Below, piece by piece: positions 25,234 to 34,517 of a stretch of DNA of 64,000 nt. The stretch comes from Streptomyces sp. MMG1121. GTDB taxonomy: Bacteria; Actinomycetota; Actinomycetes; Streptomycetales; Streptomycetaceae. How positions within the stretch are numbered: position 1 is the stretch's first letter; each line of letters starts with the position of its first letter. The notes below the pieces were generated by a model. The model had not been told where the DNA came from and did not search any database. It saw nothing but the letters and a program-made list of their open reading frames with translations. A program made the translations under genes and the position numbers. The stretch lies in the NCBI RefSeq assembly GCF_001280015.1, contig NZ_LGDV01000203.1, forward strand, positions 1 to 64,000, read 5' to 3'.

Positions 25234-28200
25234 GCCGATCCCTTCGATATCTGGGTGTGCAGGAGGTCCGCGAGGAGCCGGGCGGCGGCCCCGCGGACCA
25301 CCGAGTAGTGCGTCTCGGGCAGCGGCCGCACCACCGCGCCGCACGGGACGAGGCCCGTCGGGTGCAGGTGCAGCGGCGTCAGTCCCCGGAAGGTGTCCGG
25401 GCGTTCCCGCTCGGCCGGTACGACCAGCAGCGGACGGCCCGGCGGCAGCGGCCGCGGCCGGTGGCCGAGCAGCAGCCGGTACAGGGCGCGGTACTGGCCG
25501 TACAGCTCACGCAGGTCCTCCGGTGACTCGTCCGGCAGATGCGTCGCGGCCAGGTGGGCGAACGGGTCCGGGTGCCCGGCGGGTACGGAGATCTCCACCG
25601 CGGCGTCGCCTCGCTGTCCGAGGTGGTCGGTGAAGAAGCCGACGGCGGCGGCGGACTCGTCGAAGTCCATGCCCTCGGCGGCGGCCACGAAGCTGTCCAC
25701 CAGGGTCAGCGACAGCGGCTGGACGAGGTCCGTGCGGCGGGCTGTCTCCGCCGCGAGGACACCGCCCATCGACCAGCCCACCAGATGGACACCACGGCCC
25801 AGCGAGGCGAGCGCGGTCGCGTACTCGGCCGCCAACTCTGCCAGACTGTCCGGGAGTTCACCGCAACTCGGGGACTGCAGGCCGTACACCGCGTACGCGG
25901 CGGGCAGTGCGTCGATCACGTCGCGGTAGCCGAGCAGGTGCCCGCCCACCGGGTGGACCAGCACCACGACCGGCCCGTCCCCCGGCCTGATCGGCACCAG
26001 CAGCCCGTCGACGCGCTGGTCGAGCAGCGCGCACTGTCCGGCGATCGTGCTCGCCTCGAAGAGGCTGGACAACGGCAGCCGTACCCCGAACTCCTCCGCG
26101 ATCCGGCGCACCAGCCGCACGGCCAGGACCGAACTGCCGCCGCTGGCGAAGAAGTCGTCGTCGACCGAGCGGACGGCCGTACCGCACACCTCCTGCCACA
26201 GCCGGGCCAGCGCGGCCTCCCGCTCGGTGCGCGGCGCACGACCGGACATCCCGACCTGTCTGCCGGCCCCCTCCTCATGGACCGCGTCCTGCCCGGCGAG
26301 GGCGAGCAGCGCCCGCGTGTCCCGCTTGCCGTTGGCGGTCAACGGCAGCGCCGCGACGCTGTGGAAGGCACTGGGCACCGCGTACGAGGGCAGGGCCGCG
26401 CCGAGCTGTGCGCGCAGCGCCGCCGGGTCGAGGACCGCGGCACCGTCCGCCGTCCCCGTGTCGGGGGACCCGGGTACGACGAAGGCGGTCAGGCGGGCGG
26501 CGGCACCGGTACCGGTGACGACACAGGCCGCCGCCCGCACCCCGGTCCCCGCCGCCAGCTGCTGCTCGACCTCCAGCAGGTCCACCCGGTAGCCGCGCAC
26601 CTTGACCTGGCTGTCCACCCGGCCGAGGAACTCCAGCGTTCCGTCGGGCCGGTAGCGGGCGTGATCGCCGGTCCGGTAGAGGCGCTCGCCGGTGCGGGGG
26701 TGGTACGGGAAGCGAGCCTCGGTGAGCTCGGGCTGCCCGTAGTACGCCGTGGCGAGGCCGTCGCCGGCGATGAACAGCTCGCCGGGCACCCAGTGCGGCA
26801 CGTCCGCGAAGTCCGCGTCGAGGACGTGGTAGCGCTGGTTGGCGAGCGGCAGCCCGTACGGGACGGACTTCCAGGACGGGTCGATCCGGTCCACGACGTG
26901 GTAGTTGGACCAGATCGACGCCTCGGTCGCCCCACCCAGGGCGATCACCTCGGCCTTGGGGGCGGCCCGCTGGACGCGCTCGGGCAGGCCCAGCGGGATC
27001 CAGTCGCCGCTGAGCAGGACCAGCCGCAGCCCACCGAGCACGTCGGCGGCCCGCTCCCCGAGATGGTCGAGCAGCATCTCCAGCAGCGCCGGAACGGTGT
27101 TCCAGACCGTGGCGCGGCTCCGCCGGACCCAGTCCGCCCACAGATCGGGGTCGGGGCGGGAGCCACAGGGCGGGACCACGACGGTGCCCCCTGCGTGCAG
27201 AGCGCCGAACAGGTCGAACGCCGACAGGTCGAAGTGCAGCTCCGAGAGGGACAGCAGCCGGTCGTCCGGTCCGACGCCGAAGCGCTCGACCATGTCCTGG
27301 ACGGTGTTGAGCAGCCCGCTGTGCGGGATCGCGACGCCCTTGGGCGCGCCGGTCGAACCCGAGGTGAAGATGACGTACGCGAGGTGGTCCGGGGCGGGCA
27401 CCGGCAGCGGTACCGGCTCTCCCGACGGGCCGGGCGCGTCGATGGCGAGCGTGGTGACGGGCCCCGGCAGCTCGGCCAGGAGCCGTGCGCCCTCGGCGTC
27501 GGCCAGCACCCGGCCGATGCCGTGCCGGCTCAGCAGCGCCTCGACGCGGGCCGGCGGCCAGTCCACGCCGAGCGGCACATAGGTCCCTCCGGCGGCGATC
27601 ACCGACAGCGCGGCGAGGTACTGGCCGGGGCTCTTGCGTGCCAGGACGCCGACCAGCTCGCCCGGCGCCGTCCCGCACGCGGTCAGCGCCCCCGCCGTCC
27701 GTGCCACCCGGTCCGCCGCCTCGCGGTAGGTGAACTCCCCGTCCGCGCCGTGCAACGCGATCCGGTCGGGGGTACGGGACGCGCCCTCGCGCAACCCGTC
27801 CAGGACTCCGCCGCCGGGAAACCGGCGCGCGGTGCTGTTGGCCGACCTGCGGGCCGCCAACAGGGTGTCGGGCAGCGCCAGTACGTGCGGGGCCGACCAG
27901 GGCGCATCGTCCTCGGCCAGCCGGTGCAACAGGTCGGCGTGGGCCGCCGCCAGTTCCTCGACCAGACCCTCCGGGAAGGCCTCGGCGACGTGATCGAAGG
28001 TGCACACCAGCTCCCCGTCCTCCTGCGAGACCTGATGGTCGAGGAGGACCTGCGGGGTGTGCATGGACTTGAAGACCAGGTCCCAGCCCGCGGCCCCGAG
28101 ATGCGGGGGCAGCGGCTCGGCCGTCGAGTCGTCGAGACCCGAGGCGAACACGAAGGGGCTGCCCACCGGGGTACCCGGACGGTGCCGGCGGGCGCGGCGG

Positions 28201-29450
28201 GACACCTCGACCCCGGACAGCCAGGTGTGCGCGAGGTCTGCCATCAGCCGCTGCTGGAGCGCGCCGGCCCGCTCGGCGAAGGAGCCGCCCGCGCCGTCGC
28301 ACTCCAGCAGCAGCGTGCTGCCGAAGTTCCCGACGCAGGTGCCCAGGGCGGGATCGGGCCCCTGCGGGTCCATCGCCAGCATGCCGCGGGTGGCGACGAG
28401 AACGGTGAGCAGGAACGACCCCCGGCCCGACCAGCGGCGCAACACCTCGGCGTAGGAGGCGCACAGCACGGTGTTCGCCGACAGACCCGCGGCGCGGGCC
28501 CGCGCCCGCAGCCGCTCCCAGACCGGTGCGGGCAGCCGGTGCCGGACACGGGAGAACCGGGCCTCGGCGGGCAGGGACAGCGACGGCAGCGCCGGCGGCC
28601 CGGGCAGCAGGGGCGCCCGCCGCTGCCAGTGCGCGACCGCGTTGCGGTACGCCTGGCTGCTCCGGTGCCGGTCCAGGGCGTCGACGTACCGAGCGAAGTA
28701 CCCGGACGGCACGGGCGCGTCCGCGAACGGCCGGCCCTCGTAGGCGTCCGCCAGATCGCGGCAGACCAGCCCGATCGAGCGGGCGTCCAGGACGAACAGC
28801 CGCAGGCACAGCAGGACGAACGTGGTGCCCCGGGCCGAGTAGACCGCACAGCCCAGCTGGGGCCCGTCGGCCAGCGCGGGCAGCAACGCGGCCGCCGTCT
28901 CCCGCTCCCGGTGGAACGCCTCCCGGGCCTGTCCGGCGTCCAGGTGCCGCCAGTCCGCCCGGGCCGGGCCCCAGGCGTCGTCGAGCGGGACGATCCGCTG
29001 CCGGCCGTCCCCGTCGACCGCGCAGCGCAGCATCTCGTGCCGGGCGAGGACCGCGCGCAGCGCCGCATGCCAGCGCCGGGCGTCGAAGTCGGGGACCTCG
29101 AAACCGTGCGCGATGTAGGCGGGGGTGGCCAGCTGCGGGAAGTCCGCCTCACCGACCTGATAGGCGCTCTGGAGGTCGGTCAGCGGGAACGGGCGCCCGG
29201 CCGCACCCGCCCCGGCCCCGTCGTCCCGCGCGTGAACGCGGGGGCCTACGAGGCCGGGGTGGGCGGCGATCGCCGTCAGGACGGGCTCCTCGGCGGCCGC
29301 GAGACGGCCGAGCAGCTCCGCTGACGTCTCCGGCGGGGCGTCGACGGACAGCCGGCCACGGCGGGAGCGCACCATGACGCCGTGTTCGGCCAGTTCGCCG
29401 AGGAGCGCGAGAGTGCCCTGCTCCTGCGTACCCCACCGTGTGTACTCCAC
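25230..29450 (-). CDS. Nonribosomal peptide synthetase: TubC docking - Cy-like - A(Cys) - T - TE
   Basis: About 1,406 residues. Residues 1-65 resemble a TubC N-terminal docking domain (LLGELAEHGVMVRSRRGRL). A heterocyclisation-type condensation domain follows (RPFPLTDLQSAYQVGE), but its DxxxxD motif reads R-L-F-V-L-D, so the first Asp is Arg. The A domain has ten specificity positions that I read as DLFNLSLIWK, almost the published cysteine code. The T site is FFASGGSSVLAV (about 1,100) and the thioesterase has GWSMGG (about 1,226) with a late His in ETHYSVV. It should load cysteine and release the product. GTG 29450 is preceded by a GGGGA site; other starts are possible. Confidence 0.92.
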   Translation of the reverse strand: MEYTRWGTQEQGTLALLGELAEHGVMVRSRRGRLSVDAPPETSAELLGRLAAAEEPVLTAIAAHPGLVGPRVHARDDGAGAGAAGRPFPLTDLQSAYQVGEADFPQLATPAYIAHGFEVPDFDARRWHAALRAVLARHEMLRCAVDGDGRQRIVPLDDAWGPARADWRHLDAGQAREAFHRERETAAALLPALADGPQLGCAVYSARGTTFVLLCLRLFVLDARSIGLVCRDLADAYEGRPFADAPVPSGYFARYVDALDRHRSSQAYRNAVAHWQRRAPLLPGPPALPSLSLPAEARFSRVRHRLPAPVWERLRARARAAGLSANTVLCASYAEVLRRWSGRGSFLLTVLVATRGMLAMDPQGPDPALGTCVGNFGSTLLLECDGAGGSFAERAGALQQRLMADLAHTWLSGVEVSRRARRHRPGTPVGSPFVFASGLDDSTAEPLPPHLGAAGWDLVFKSMHTPQVLLDHQVSQEDGELVCTFDHVAEAFPEGLVEELAAAHADLLHRLAEDDAPWSAPHVLALPDTLLAARRSANSTARRFPGGGVLDGLREGASRTPDRIALHGADGEFTYREAADRVARTAGALTACGTAPGELVGVLARKSPGQYLAALSVIAAGGTYVPLGVDWPPARVEALLSRHGIGRVLADAEGARLLAELPGPVTTLAIDAPGPSGEPVPLPVPAPDHLAYVIFTSGSTGAPKGVAIPHSGLLNTVQDMVERFGVGPDDRLLSLSELHFDLSAFDLFGALHAGGTVVVPPCGSRPDPDLWADWVRRSRATVWNTVPALLEMLLDHLGERAADVLGGLRLVLLSGDWIPLGLPERVQRAAPKAEVIALGGATEASIWSNYHVVDRIDPSWKSVPYGLPLANQRYHVLDADFADVPHWVPGELFIAGDGLATAYYGQPELTEARFPYHPRTGERLYRTGDHARYRPDGTLEFLGRVDSQVKVRGYRVDLLEVEQQLAAGTGVRAAACVVTGTGAAARLTAFVVPGSPDTGTADGAAVLDPAALRAQLGAALPSYAVPSAFHSVAALPLTANGKRDTRALLALAGQDAVHEEGAGRQVGMSGRAPRTEREAALARLWQEVCGTAVRSVDDDFFASGGSSVLAVRLVRRIAEEFGVRLPLSSLFEASTIAGQCALLDQRVDGLLVPIRPGDGPVVVLVHPVGGHLLGYRDVIDALPAAYAVYGLQSPSCGELPDSLAELAAEYATALASLGRGVHLVGWSMGGVLAAETARRTDLVQPLSLTLVDSFVAAAEGMDFDESAAAVGFFTDHLGQRGDAAVEISVPAGHPDPFAHLAATHLPDESPEDLRELYGQYRALYRLLLGHRPRPLPPGRPLLVVPAERERPDTFRGLTPLHLHPTGLVPCGAVVRPLPETHYSVVRGAAARLLADLLHTQISKGSA

Positions 29451-29546
29451 CGTGCCGTCCCCTTTCCTGCCTGTGCCCGTCGTCACCCCTGCGCTCCCGC
29501 CGTGGCGGTGGCCGCTCCTGCTGTGTGCGGCCACCGCCGCGTGCCG

Positions 29547-32500
29547 CTATAGCGGTGTGTCCTCGGCCTCGTCCGCGGCGAGCCGGTGGACGGTGCCGTC
29601 CGGTGTGAAGAGCCGGCTCAGCTCGAAGTCGAAGCCCTCCGCCTGGGCCAGCGCCACGAGCCGCATCGCCGCCAGCGAACTGCCGCCGAGCGCCAGGAAC
29701 GGCGTGTGGACGTCGACCTGCTCGACCTCCAGCACCTGCGCCCAGATCCGGGCCAGCGCGATCTCGTCCTCGGTGCTCGGCACCGCGGCGACCTCGGCGG
29801 CCGCGGCGGTACCGCGCGCCGGGAACAGGGCCCGCGACGCCGCGTCCGCGGGCAGCGGCTCGGTCGCCGGCCCGGGCCGGTTGGCCGCGATGTGCTCCGC
29901 GAGCTTGCCCACCGACTCCGTACCGCCGTCGGCGATGGACTCCAGCACACCGCGGAAGGCCCCCAGGACGCGGTCGACCGACTCCGCGTCGAAGAACGCC
30001 AGGTCGTACTTGACCTGGAAGAACAACTGCTCCTCGGGCATCGCCTCGATCGCGAACGGGTAGTTGGTCCAGCCGACGTAGCGCTCCTGGCGCACCTGCA
30101 CACCGCCCCGCCCCGACCAGCCGGTGCCCCGGGGGAAGTTCTCGAAGATCAGCAGCGACTCGAAGAGCGGCTGGCCGCTCGGCAGGTCGGTGCGCTGCTG
30201 GATCAGGGGCAGCGGGTAGTGGTCGTGCGAGCGCGCCGCGACCTGGGTGCGCTGGATCTTCTGCAACCAGTGCCCGACCGGCTGCTCCGGCTCCAAGGAC
30301 ACCCGCATCGGCAGGCTGTTGATGAAGATGCCGACGATGTCCTCGACACCGGCCAGGGCCACCGGGCGGTGGGTGATGGTGATGCCGAAGCAGACGTCGT
30401 CCTGACCGCTGCAGCCGCCCACGACCACGGCCCAGGCGCCCTGCACCAGGGAGTTGAGGGTCAGCTGGTTGGCGCGGCCGTAGGCCAGCAGACGCTCGGT
30501 CAGCTCCTCGCCGAGATCGAGACGCGCCTCGGCGTGCATCTCCTGCGAGCTGGCGGACAGGCCGAGCTGCGCGGAGCGGCCGATGACGGTCGGACGGCGG
30601 AAGCCCGCCAGCCGCTCCAGCCAGTAGTCGCGGGCCCCTTCGATGTCCTCCTGCTCCAGGAAGGCCACGTAGTCACCGAAGGAGCGCGTCGGCCGCAGTT
30701 CGGGCAGCCGTCCCTCGAGCCCGGAGTGGTAGATCTCCAGCGAGTCGCGCAGCAGGACGAACAGCGACCACGCGTCGAGGATCAGATGGTGGTAGCTCAT
30801 CACCAGCTTGTACGTGGTGGCGCCGAGCCGGACCATGGTCAGCCGGAACAACGGAGCCCGCTCGTACGCGAATCCCCGGCGCCGGTCCTCGTCGAGATAC
30901 CGCTCCAGCAGCTCGCTCTGCTCCGCCGCGCCACGGTCGGACCAGTCGAGCACCGTCCAGCCCAGCTCGGCCGACTTCTGCACCGCCTGAAGCGGTTCGG
31001 ACAGGCCCTTGGTGGCGATCCAGACCCGCAGGATCTCGTGCCGGTCGACGACCTGCTGCCAGGCCTGGTGGTAGGCGTCGAGGTCCACCTCGCCGTCGAT
31101 CGCGTACAGGAACTGCTCGAAGTACACACCCGAGTCCGGGTCGAGCAGCGAGTGGAAGAGCATGCCCTTCTGCATCTCGGTGAGCGGGTACACCGTCTCG
31201 ATGCCGTCCGGCTCGGCCGCGCACGCGCGCACCGCGGCCAGATCCTCCTCCGCGAGGGTGAAGCCCTCCGGGTCGAAGGAGCCGGTCACGGTGGGCCGGG
31301 TGCGGAGCTGCTCCTCGATGAAGGCGGCGGTCTCGGCGATGGTGGGGGTCGCGAAGACCTGGGTCGCGCTCAGGCCCACGCCTTCGCGGTTCGCCCTGGC
31401 GCTGATCAGGAAACCCTGGATGGAGTCGCCGCCCAGCGCGAAGAAGTTGTCGTGGATGCCTACGGCCGGCAGCTCCAGGACCTCGGACCACAGGGCGCAC
31501 AGATAGCTCTCCAGCTCGCTGCGCGCGGCCGTGTACTCCTCGGCCAACTCCAGGTGGGCGCCCCGCAGTTCGTGCAGGGAGCGGCGGTCCACCTTGCCGT
31601 TGTGGGTCAGCGGGATCGCGTCGATGACCGTGAACGCGGCCGGGACCATGTAGTACGGCAGCCGGTCGGCCAGGTGGGCACGGATCGCGGCGGCGGTCGG
31701 CGGCTCCTGCGCACAGGTCAGGTGGGCGACCAGACGCTGGTGTCCGCCCGGGCCGCGCAGACCGGAGGCCACGGCGCCGGTGACACCGGGGATCTCCAGG
31801 AGCCGGGCCTCGACCTCGCCGAACTCCACCCGGTAGCCGGCGATCTTGACCTGGTCGTCCATCCTGCCCAGCAGCTCCAGACAGCCGTCCTCGCTCTGCC
31901 GGGCCAGGTCGCCGGTCCGGAACACCCGGCCCTGCGCGGTCTCGGCGAACTTCGCGGCGGTCAGCTCGGGCAGCCGGTCGTAGCCCTCGGCGATGCCGAC
32001 GCCCGCCAGGCACAGCTCGCCGGTCTCGCCCGGCGCGACCGGGGCGAGGTCGCCGTCGAGGACCCGGGGGGTCAGCTCGGCCGGGTGGCCGACCGGGACG
32101 AAACCGTCGTACTCGACGCCGGGCAGGCACTCCCAGTACGTGCTGTAGAGCGCCTCGGTCAGCCCGTAGACGTTGAACAGCCGGGCCCGCAGGCCGGTGG
32201 CGAAATACTTCTCCGGCAGGGCGCCGGGCATCACGTCACTGCTGCAGAAGACGTACTTCAGCGAGGTGTTGGCGGCGAACGCGGCGTTCTCCAGGATCCC
32301 GGACAGCAGCGCCGGCACCACCATCAGGGTCGTCACGGATCCGCTGTTGATCAGCTCGACCAGGCGGTCGGGATCCTTGTGCTGCCCGGGCGGGACGATG
32401 ACCACGGCGCCGCCGCAGAGCACGGGCCAGAAGACCTCGCGGACCAGGTTGGTGATGCTGAGCGTGGTACGCAGCAGCTGGCGGTCGCCGGGCTGCAGCG

Positions 32501-33038
32501 GGAACGTGCGCTGGAGCCATTGCTGGCCGCTGAGCAGCGCACGGTGGGTGAGCATCACACCCTTGGGCGTACCGGTGGAGCCGGAGGTGTAGAAGATGAA
32601 CGCCAAGGCGTCCGGGGCGAGTTCGACCGGTGCGGCGAGGGGCTCGACATCGGCGTCGAGCAGGTTCTCGACGGCGAGCAGACGCACGCCCTCGGGTGCG
32701 GGCTCGTCGAGCAGGGCACGCTCGGTGAGGACGACGTCGGCACCCGAGTACTCCAGGATGGTGGAGCGGCGCTCGGCCGGGTCCTCCGGGTCGACCGGCA
32801 CGCAGACGCCGCCGGCGCGCAGCACGCCGAAGAGGGCGGGGAGCAGCGCCAGGGAACGCGACATGTGCAGACCGACACGGCTGCCGGGACGGACGCCCTG
32901 GGCGACTAGAGCCGCGGCGATCCGGTCCGCCTGGGTCTCCACCCGTGCGTAGGTGGCCGATGAGTCCCCGTAGAGGGCAGCGGTGCGAGTGGGGGCCGAC
33001 GTGGCCTGCGCCGTGAGCAGGTCATGCAGGAACGACAT
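29547..33038 (-). CDS. Nonribosomal peptide synthetase: A - T - C - T
   Basis: 1,163 residues. The A domain has the ATP loop FYTSGSTGTPKG (about 154) and NGKVDR near 480. The core-4 region reads LSITNLVREVF where FDxS is normal, so the Asp that binds the alpha-amino group is lost. This points to a substrate without an ordinary alpha-amino group, which would fit hydrazinoacetate or a related acid. T1 is FFALGGDSIQG (about 536). The C domain keeps an intact HHLILDAW (about 751). A second T (FLALGGSSLAAM, about 1,119) ends the protein without its own A domain, so it must be loaded in trans or receive the condensed product. No TE is present. Confidence 0.9.
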   Translation of the reverse strand: MSFLHDLLTAQATSAPTRTAALYGDSSATYARVETQADRIAAALVAQGVRPGSRVGLHMSRSLALLPALFGVLRAGGVCVPVDPEDPAERRSTILEYSGADVVLTERALLDEPAPEGVRLLAVENLLDADVEPLAAPVELAPDALAFIFYTSGSTGTPKGVMLTHRALLSGQQWLQRTFPLQPGDRQLLRTTLSITNLVREVFWPVLCGGAVVIVPPGQHKDPDRLVELINSGSVTTLMVVPALLSGILENAAFAANTSLKYVFCSSDVMPGALPEKYFATGLRARLFNVYGLTEALYSTYWECLPGVEYDGFVPVGHPAELTPRVLDGDLAPVAPGETGELCLAGVGIAEGYDRLPELTAAKFAETAQGRVFRTGDLARQSEDGCLELLGRMDDQVKIAGYRVEFGEVEARLLEIPGVTGAVASGLRGPGGHQRLVAHLTCAQEPPTAAAIRAHLADRLPYYMVPAAFTVIDAIPLTHNGKVDRRSLHELRGAHLELAEEYTAARSELESYLCALWSEVLELPAVGIHDNFFALGGDSIQGFLISARANREGVGLSATQVFATPTIAETAAFIEEQLRTRPTVTGSFDPEGFTLAEEDLAAVRACAAEPDGIETVYPLTEMQKGMLFHSLLDPDSGVYFEQFLYAIDGEVDLDAYHQAWQQVVDRHEILRVWIATKGLSEPLQAVQKSAELGWTVLDWSDRGAAEQSELLERYLDEDRRRGFAYERAPLFRLTMVRLGATTYKLVMSYHHLILDAWSLFVLLRDSLEIYHSGLEGRLPELRPTRSFGDYVAFLEQEDIEGARDYWLERLAGFRRPTVIGRSAQLGLSASSQEMHAEARLDLGEELTERLLAYGRANQLTLNSLVQGAWAVVVGGCSGQDDVCFGITITHRPVALAGVEDIVGIFINSLPMRVSLEPEQPVGHWLQKIQRTQVAARSHDHYPLPLIQQRTDLPSGQPLFESLLIFENFPRGTGWSGRGGVQVRQERYVGWTNYPFAIEAMPEEQLFFQVKYDLAFFDAESVDRVLGAFRGVLESIADGGTESVGKLAEHIAANRPGPATEPLPADAASRALFPARGTAAAAEVAAVPSTEDEIALARIWAQVLEVEQVDVHTPFLALGGSSLAAMRLVALAQAEGFDFELSRLFTPDGTVHRLAADEAEDTPL

Positions 33039-33128
33039 GCGGGGACACCACTTTCCGTATGGTCCGTGCGGAACGGATGACGAGATGGGAAGAAGAGTTG
33101 GCGGCCGGGCCGATGTGCCGCGGGCAGG

Positions 33129-34517
33129 TCAGTCCTGTGTCACGCGGGACGTGTCCGCCCGGTCGGCGGGCGTGCCGGCGGATGCCTCGGCGGAAGCCTC
33201 CGCGGCTGCGTCGGCGCTCGCGCCGGTCTGTGTGGGGGCGGCCGGAGGCCGCAGCGCGGGCAGCAGGACCGCCGCGATCAGGGGCAGGGCACCGGCGACC
33301 AGGAACACCCAGGCGGTACCGGCACTCGAGGCGAGCGCACCGCCGATCAGCGAGCCGAACGGGATGACACCCCAGGTCAGCCACCGGTAGGCGGCGTTGA
33401 CCCGGCCGAACAGGGCGAGCGGGATGGTCGCCTGACGGTAGGAGACCACCGCCACGTTCCAGACCATGGACACCAGCCCGTAGGCGAAGAGCCCGAAGGC
33501 GGCGACCGGCACGCCGGGCACGGCCAGGGCAAGGAAGCAGACGCCGAGCAGCGGCGCCCCGATCCGCATGACCGGCCCGTCGCCGACCTTCTTCAGGACA
33601 CGGCCCGCCACCGGACCGGCGAGGACGCTGCCGACCGCCAGACAGGTGAGCAGCAGCCCGTACCCGGTCTCGGACAGCCCCAGCCGTCCGGGCGCCACGG
33701 CCCACAGCGGCAGCATGGTCAGACACATCGAGTACGACAGGTTGTTGACGGCGGCGGCTGTCGCGAGCCGGGCCAGATCCGGACGGCCGCGGAAGTAACG
33801 CAGACCCTCGCCGAGTTCGCCGGCCAACGAGCCGAGGGACGGACGCGGCTTGCCCTCAAGGGCGGCCGGGGGCGCCGCCCTCACCGGCTGCTCGTGGGCC
33901 GCCGCCTCCAGGACGGTGGAGGGCAGCCGCCCCAGTGCCCAGACGGTGACCACGTACAGGGCCACCACGACGGCGAGTCCGCCGCCCGAGCCCAGCGCCG
34001 CCACGTAGCCGCCGAGTGCGGGGCCGATCAGCTGTGCCAGGAACATCTGGGTGGACTGCAAGGAGGCGTTCGCCCGCGGGAGTTGACCCACCGGAACCAG
34101 CCGGGGCAGCTGGGACTGGGCGGCGACGTCGACGAAGATGCCCACGCAGCCGATGAGGAACGCGGTCACCACCAGCGCCCAGAGCGGCAGCCGGTCGGTC
34201 GCGGCCAGGGCGCACATCACGGCCACCAGCGGCAGCCGGACCGCCGAGGCCCAGCGCATCACGGTACGGGGCGGGTACCGGTCCGCGACCACCCCTGCGG
34301 GGAGGGTGGCGATGAGCCAGGGCAACCGGACCGCAAGGCCCACCACGCTCACCGCGAGCGCGGAGCGGCTGATCCCGAGGGCCAGCAGCGGGACCGCGAT
34401 CTTGTAGATGCCGTCCGCGAGGTCCGAGGAGACCACGGCGGACTGAAAGAGGCGGAACGGCGAGCCGAGTCGCCCGTTCTCCGGGGTGTCCCGTCCCCTC
34501 CGGAGCACGCTCAACAT
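33129..34517 (-). CDS. MFS transporter of the NRPS operon
   Basis: 462 residues with twelve predicted helices. The loop-2 motif GVVADRYPPRTVMRWASA and the central GEGLRYFRGRPDLARLATAAAV are typical of the MFS_3/EntS-like exporters found beside siderophore and peptide clusters. The C-terminal tail is Ala/Ser-rich and cytoplasmic. The start codon overlaps the stop of the upstream ligase gene (ATGTTGA), so the two are co-translated. It most likely exports the NRPS product and may confer self-protection. Confidence 0.88.
   Translation of the reverse strand: MLSVLRRGRDTPENGRLGSPFRLFQSAVVSSDLADGIYKIAVPLLALGISRSALAVSVVGLAVRLPWLIATLPAGVVADRYPPRTVMRWASAVRLPLVAVMCALAATDRLPLWALVVTAFLIGCVGIFVDVAAQSQLPRLVPVGQLPRANASLQSTQMFLAQLIGPALGGYVAALGSGGGLAVVVALYVVTVWALGRLPSTVLEAAAHEQPVRAAPPAALEGKPRPSLGSLAGELGEGLRYFRGRPDLARLATAAAVNNLSYSMCLTMLPLWAVAPGRLGLSETGYGLLLTCLAVGSVLAGPVAGRVLKKVGDGPVMRIGAPLLGVCFLALAVPGVPVAAFGLFAYGLVSMVWNVAVVSYRQATIPLALFGRVNAAYRWLTWGVIPFGSLIGGALASSAGTAWVFLVAGALPLIAAVLLPALRPPAAPTQTGASADAAAEASAEASAGTPADRADTSRVTQD

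Noticed and set aside
25539..29324. 1,261-codon plus-strand ORF opposite the cysteine NRPS
   Set aside because: Antisense shadow of the NRPS gene; low-complexity Gly/Arg/Val composition and no motif.
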